A DNA stretch of 20,139 bases. Source: Opitutaceae bacterium UBA2377. Lineage in GTDB: Bacteria > Verrucomicrobiota > Verrucomicrobiia > Opitutales > Opitutaceae. Position 1 is the first letter of the stretch. Every line of letters begins with the position of its first letter. Below the pieces are notes generated by a model, which was not told where the DNA came from, did not search any database, and saw only the letters and a program-made list of their open reading frames with translations. Positions 18,167 through 20,139 of the stretch are shown here, in pieces. The DNA lies in the NCBI GenBank assembly GCA_002344205.1, contig DDSZ01000005.1, forward strand, positions 97,228 to 117,366, read 5' to 3'. The translations under genes were made by a program, and so were the position numbers.

Positions 18167-18182
18167 GTGAAGGGGCCTTCAC
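18167..18182 (+). terminator. Small hairpin after the exported-protein gene
   Basis: GTGAAGG-GG-CCTTCAC (effectively 6 bp with a 4-base loop) begins 13 bases after the stop codon. There is no T-run, so it is a weak terminator candidate. Confidence 0.3.
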
Positions 18183-18286
18183 TTCGATCTCACGACCTAA
18201 GCTGGCCGCGTGAACCCATTCCCCCGACCGGCCAAGCCAACCATGCGGGTGGCCTACACCGCACCGAGGAAACGTCCGCCCTGAAG

Positions 18287-18362
18287 GGTGGAGCAGCTTG
18301 TCCTCAAGCTGCTGGGAGGCGCTCCGTCCTACGTCAGCCGCCTGGGGACAGGCGGCTCCACC
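18287..18362. repeat. REP/BIME-like double-hairpin element
   Basis: The 76-bp element contains two perfect 9-bp hairpins: AGCAGCTTG-TCCT-CAAGCTGCT (18292-18313) and AGCCGCCTG-GGGA-CAGGCGGCT (18336-18357). The outer ends are also inverted: GGTGGAGCAGCTTGTCC (18287-18303) against GGACAGGCGGCTCCACC (18346-18362), 15 of 17 pairing. It lies between two convergent genes and could terminate both. The organisation resembles paired REP elements; whether it is multicopy cannot be tested here. The rest of the 18154-18378 gap shows no gene. Confidence 0.7.
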
Positions 18363-18378
18363 TCGGACGCAGCCTTGG

Positions 18379-18780
18379 CTAGGCCGTCTCTTCCCCGGCC
18401 GGCTCGTCGAGCGAGTCGAGCGCCTCGCGCAACGCCGCCAGCACTTCGGGCTTGGGCGCGTGTTTCACCACGTACCCGATCGCGCCGAGTCGCACGGCTT
18501 CGTTCACGACCCCGATGGAGCTCTGCGCGCTCACGATGATGACCGGAAGATCGGCGCGGACCGCCCGAAGCTTGCCCAGCATTTCGATGCCGCTCATCTG
18601 CGGCATGTTCACGTCGAGCAGCACCAGCTGCGGCGAATGCTGCGCCACCAGGGCCAGAGCCGTGGCACCATCGGCGGCCTCCCAGCATTCCTCGATCCCC
18701 ACTTCCCGCAGGAGGAGGCGGACAAACGTCCGCACATGCGATTCGTCATCCACGATCAACGCGTTGGTGGGGCGAGGCAT
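18379..18780 (-). CDS. Single-domain response regulator (receiver only)
   Basis: A 133-residue CheY-like receiver. Acidic pair D11/D12 (LIVDDES), phospho-acceptor D56 in LVLLDVNMPQMSG, the Ser switch residue in VIIVSAQSS and Lys in GYVVKHAP are present. No DNA-binding or enzymatic output domain follows. VIIVSAQSSIGVVNEAVRLGAIGYVVK is typical of receivers in this class. It is downstream of the RlmI-like gene on the same strand with a 95-base gap, so cotranscription is possible but not clear. No kinase is nearby. It is not a recent duplicate of the other receiver (14436-14861); the two share only family motifs. Confidence 0.9.
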   Translation of the reverse strand: MPRPTNALIVDDESHVRTFVRLLLREVGIEECWEAADGATALALVAQHSPQLVLLDVNMPQMSGIEMLGKLRAVRADLPVIIVSAQSSIGVVNEAVRLGAIGYVVKHAPKPEVLAALREALDSLDEPAGEETA

Positions 18781-18875
18781 GGGTTGCAGTCAGCCCGAAT
18801 TGACGCGCCGGTTCAAGCCCGCCCTCGCCGGCAAGACCGTCGGCGCGGTAACGCCGGCGTAAAACCGCCCCCCAG

Positions 18876-20069
18876 CTAGTCCACCCGCACGATGTACCCG
18901 CGCAGGTACTCGCTCTCCGGCATGGTCAGGAGCACGGGGTGATCGGTCGGCTGATGACACCACTCGAGCACGCGCAACCGGCGCCGGGCGTCGGCCGCGA
19001 CTTCCGCCAGCACCTGCCGCAGCTCCGCGTCCTGCATGTGGTGCGAGCAGGTGTACGTCGCGAGCACGCCGCCCGGCACGAGCCGCTTCACGGCCCGGAG
19101 GTTGATTTCCTTGTAGCCGCGCAACGCGCCTTCCAGCGCGCTCTTCGACTTCGCGAACGGCGGCGGATCGAGCACGATCACGTCCCACAGCGGCTCCACG
19201 GCGCGCTCGGGCGCGTTGAACCAGTCGAAGACGTTGGCGACGACGAACTCGGCACTGACGCCGTTCCGCGACGCGTTGCGCCGTGCGGCGTCGATCGCTT
19301 CGCCGGCGCTGTCCAACCCCAGCACCTCCACCGCGCCCGCCCGCGCCGCGTGCAGGGCGAAGGCGCCCTGGTTGCAAAACGCGTCGAGCACCCGCCCGCC
19401 CCGGCAGTAGTTCGACACCGCCGCGTGCTGGTGCCGCTGATCGAGGTAAAATCCAGTCTTCTGCCCGGCCTGCAGATCCAGCCAGTAATCGAACCCGCCG
19501 ATGCGGCACCAACGCGGCTCCCAGGCCCGGCCGGAACGCGTATGCACCTCGAGCGGCAGCCCCTCGAGCCGGCGGATGGTGGCGTCGTTGCGGAAAATGA
19601 TCTCGGCCGGCTGGAGGAGTTCCTGCAGTACCTCGCCGAGGAGCGCGGCGCGCTTCTCCATCGCGAGGGTCTGCACCTGCACGACCAGCGCCTCCCCGAA
19701 CTGATCGACCACCACGCCGGGCAGGTCATCCGATTCGCTCCAGACGAGGCGACGCGCCGGTTCCGCCGCCCGCCGGGCAATAGCCCGCTCGACCGCCCCG
19801 CGCAGGTAGGCCGCATCGAGCGTCACCCGCTCCCGCGCCAGGCGCCGCCAGACGATCTGCGAGCGCGAATTATAGATGCCCGAACCCATGACCCGTCCGG
19901 TCCGGTCGCGGCACTCGACCACCTCCCCATCGTGCTCCGCGGTCAGCAGCGTTTCCACCTCGTTGGCAAATACCCACGGATGACCGTGCAGGGCGCGGGC
20001 GCGCGCGTTGGCCTTGAGCTTCAGGGAGGGAATCGCAACCACGCGCCCACGCTTGCGCGATTGCGGCAC
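18876..20069 (-). CDS. RlmI-like class I SAM-dependent rRNA methyltransferase
   Basis: This resembles E. coli RlmI (396 aa), which makes m5C1962 in 23S rRNA. The protein is 397 aa. An N-terminal PUA RNA-binding domain is at about residues 13-85 (HPWVFANEVETL, GSGIYNSRSQI). A central EEHEE-like domain follows (SDDLPGVVVDQFGEALVVQ). The Rossmann methyltransferase has GQKTGFYLDQR at 202-212, SAM motif I VLDAFCNQGAFALHAA from 227, the acidic end of strand 2 at GLDSAG, and motif IV LDPPPFAKSK at 300-309. C341 in TYTCSHHM is the likely catalytic cysteine region. The start is GTG at 20069-20067; a strong Shine-Dalgarno lies 14 bases upstream, rather far. The exact target base is inferred from family only. 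Confidence 0.9.
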   Translation of the reverse strand: MPQSRKRGRVVAIPSLKLKANARARALHGHPWVFANEVETLLTAEHDGEVVECRDRTGRVMGSGIYNSRSQIVWRRLARERVTLDAAYLRGAVERAIARRAAEPARRLVWSESDDLPGVVVDQFGEALVVQVQTLAMEKRAALLGEVLQELLQPAEIIFRNDATIRRLEGLPLEVHTRSGRAWEPRWCRIGGFDYWLDLQAGQKTGFYLDQRHQHAAVSNYCRGGRVLDAFCNQGAFALHAARAGAVEVLGLDSAGEAIDAARRNASRNGVSAEFVVANVFDWFNAPERAVEPLWDVIVLDPPPFAKSKSALEGALRGYKEINLRAVKRLVPGGVLATYTCSHHMQDAELRQVLAEVAADARRRLRVLEWCHQPTDHPVLLTMPESEYLRGYIVRVD

Positions 20070-20083
20070 GCCGCCAGAAGAAT

Positions 20084-20089
20084 TCCTCC
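20084..20089 (-). promoter_or_regulatory. Shine-Dalgarno of the RlmI-like gene
   Basis: GGAGGA on the minus strand, 14 bases before the GTG start. It is the only full Shine-Dalgarno I find at a gene start in this window, and it supports the GTG because no other in-frame start codon lies between the two. Confidence 0.55.
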
Positions 20090-20139
20090 GGGCGTCGGCC
20101 CCGATTCAGCCTCAGCGGACTCATGCAGTTGAGGTGGAG

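Overview
The window is GC-rich bacterial chromosome with conserved housekeeping genes and no plasmid, phage or insertion-sequence machinery. The most informative gene is a giant UvrA made of two complete UvrA units (about 1,939 residues). Chlamydiae are known to carry a UvrA of this kind, so the gene points to the PVC superphylum. GC content, the glycine/arginine-rich Rho extension, the 33-residue ankyrin array and the style of the intergenic repeats suggest a verrucomicrobium, possibly Opitutaceae. That placement is inference, because no rRNA lies in the window.

Layout, left to right. (1) 1-1659, minus strand: coaE (dephospho-CoA kinase) followed by rho, which is cut by the window edge just before its P-loop. 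An 11-bp perfect inverted repeat ends three bases before the coaE start codon. (2) 1906-4310, plus strand: an HD-domain phosphohydrolase, then a YifB/ComM-type AAA+ ATPase. (3) 4398-5932, minus strand: tRNA-Arg(CCG), with dihydrolipoyl dehydrogenase upstream of it. A 320-bp repeat-rich spacer follows. (4) 6254-8570: a small four-helix membrane protein (minus), divergent from a GT4 glycosyltransferase and a DeoR-family regulator (plus). (5) 8672-14491, plus strand: the fused UvrA, preceded by a perfect 7-4-7 palindrome and carrying several heptanucleotide repeat arrays translated in frame. (6) 14436-16009: a single-domain response regulator (minus) whose 3' end overlaps uvrA, and a divergent ankyrin-repeat protein (plus). 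(7) 16094-18153, plus strand: enolase with a textbook intrinsic terminator, then a small exported coiled-coil protein. (8) 18287-20069: a REP-like double hairpin, a second orphan receiver protein (minus) and an RlmI-like rRNA methyltransferase (minus).

The genes do not form one pathway. They cover CoA synthesis, transcription termination, central carbon metabolism (Eno, Lpd), DNA repair, signalling and rRNA modification, mostly as single genes or pairs. I see no complete new defence or biosynthetic system. The unusual material is the architecture and repeat content of uvrA, the low-complexity arm of Rho, the hairpins before coaE and uvrA, and the near absence of Shine-Dalgarno sequences.
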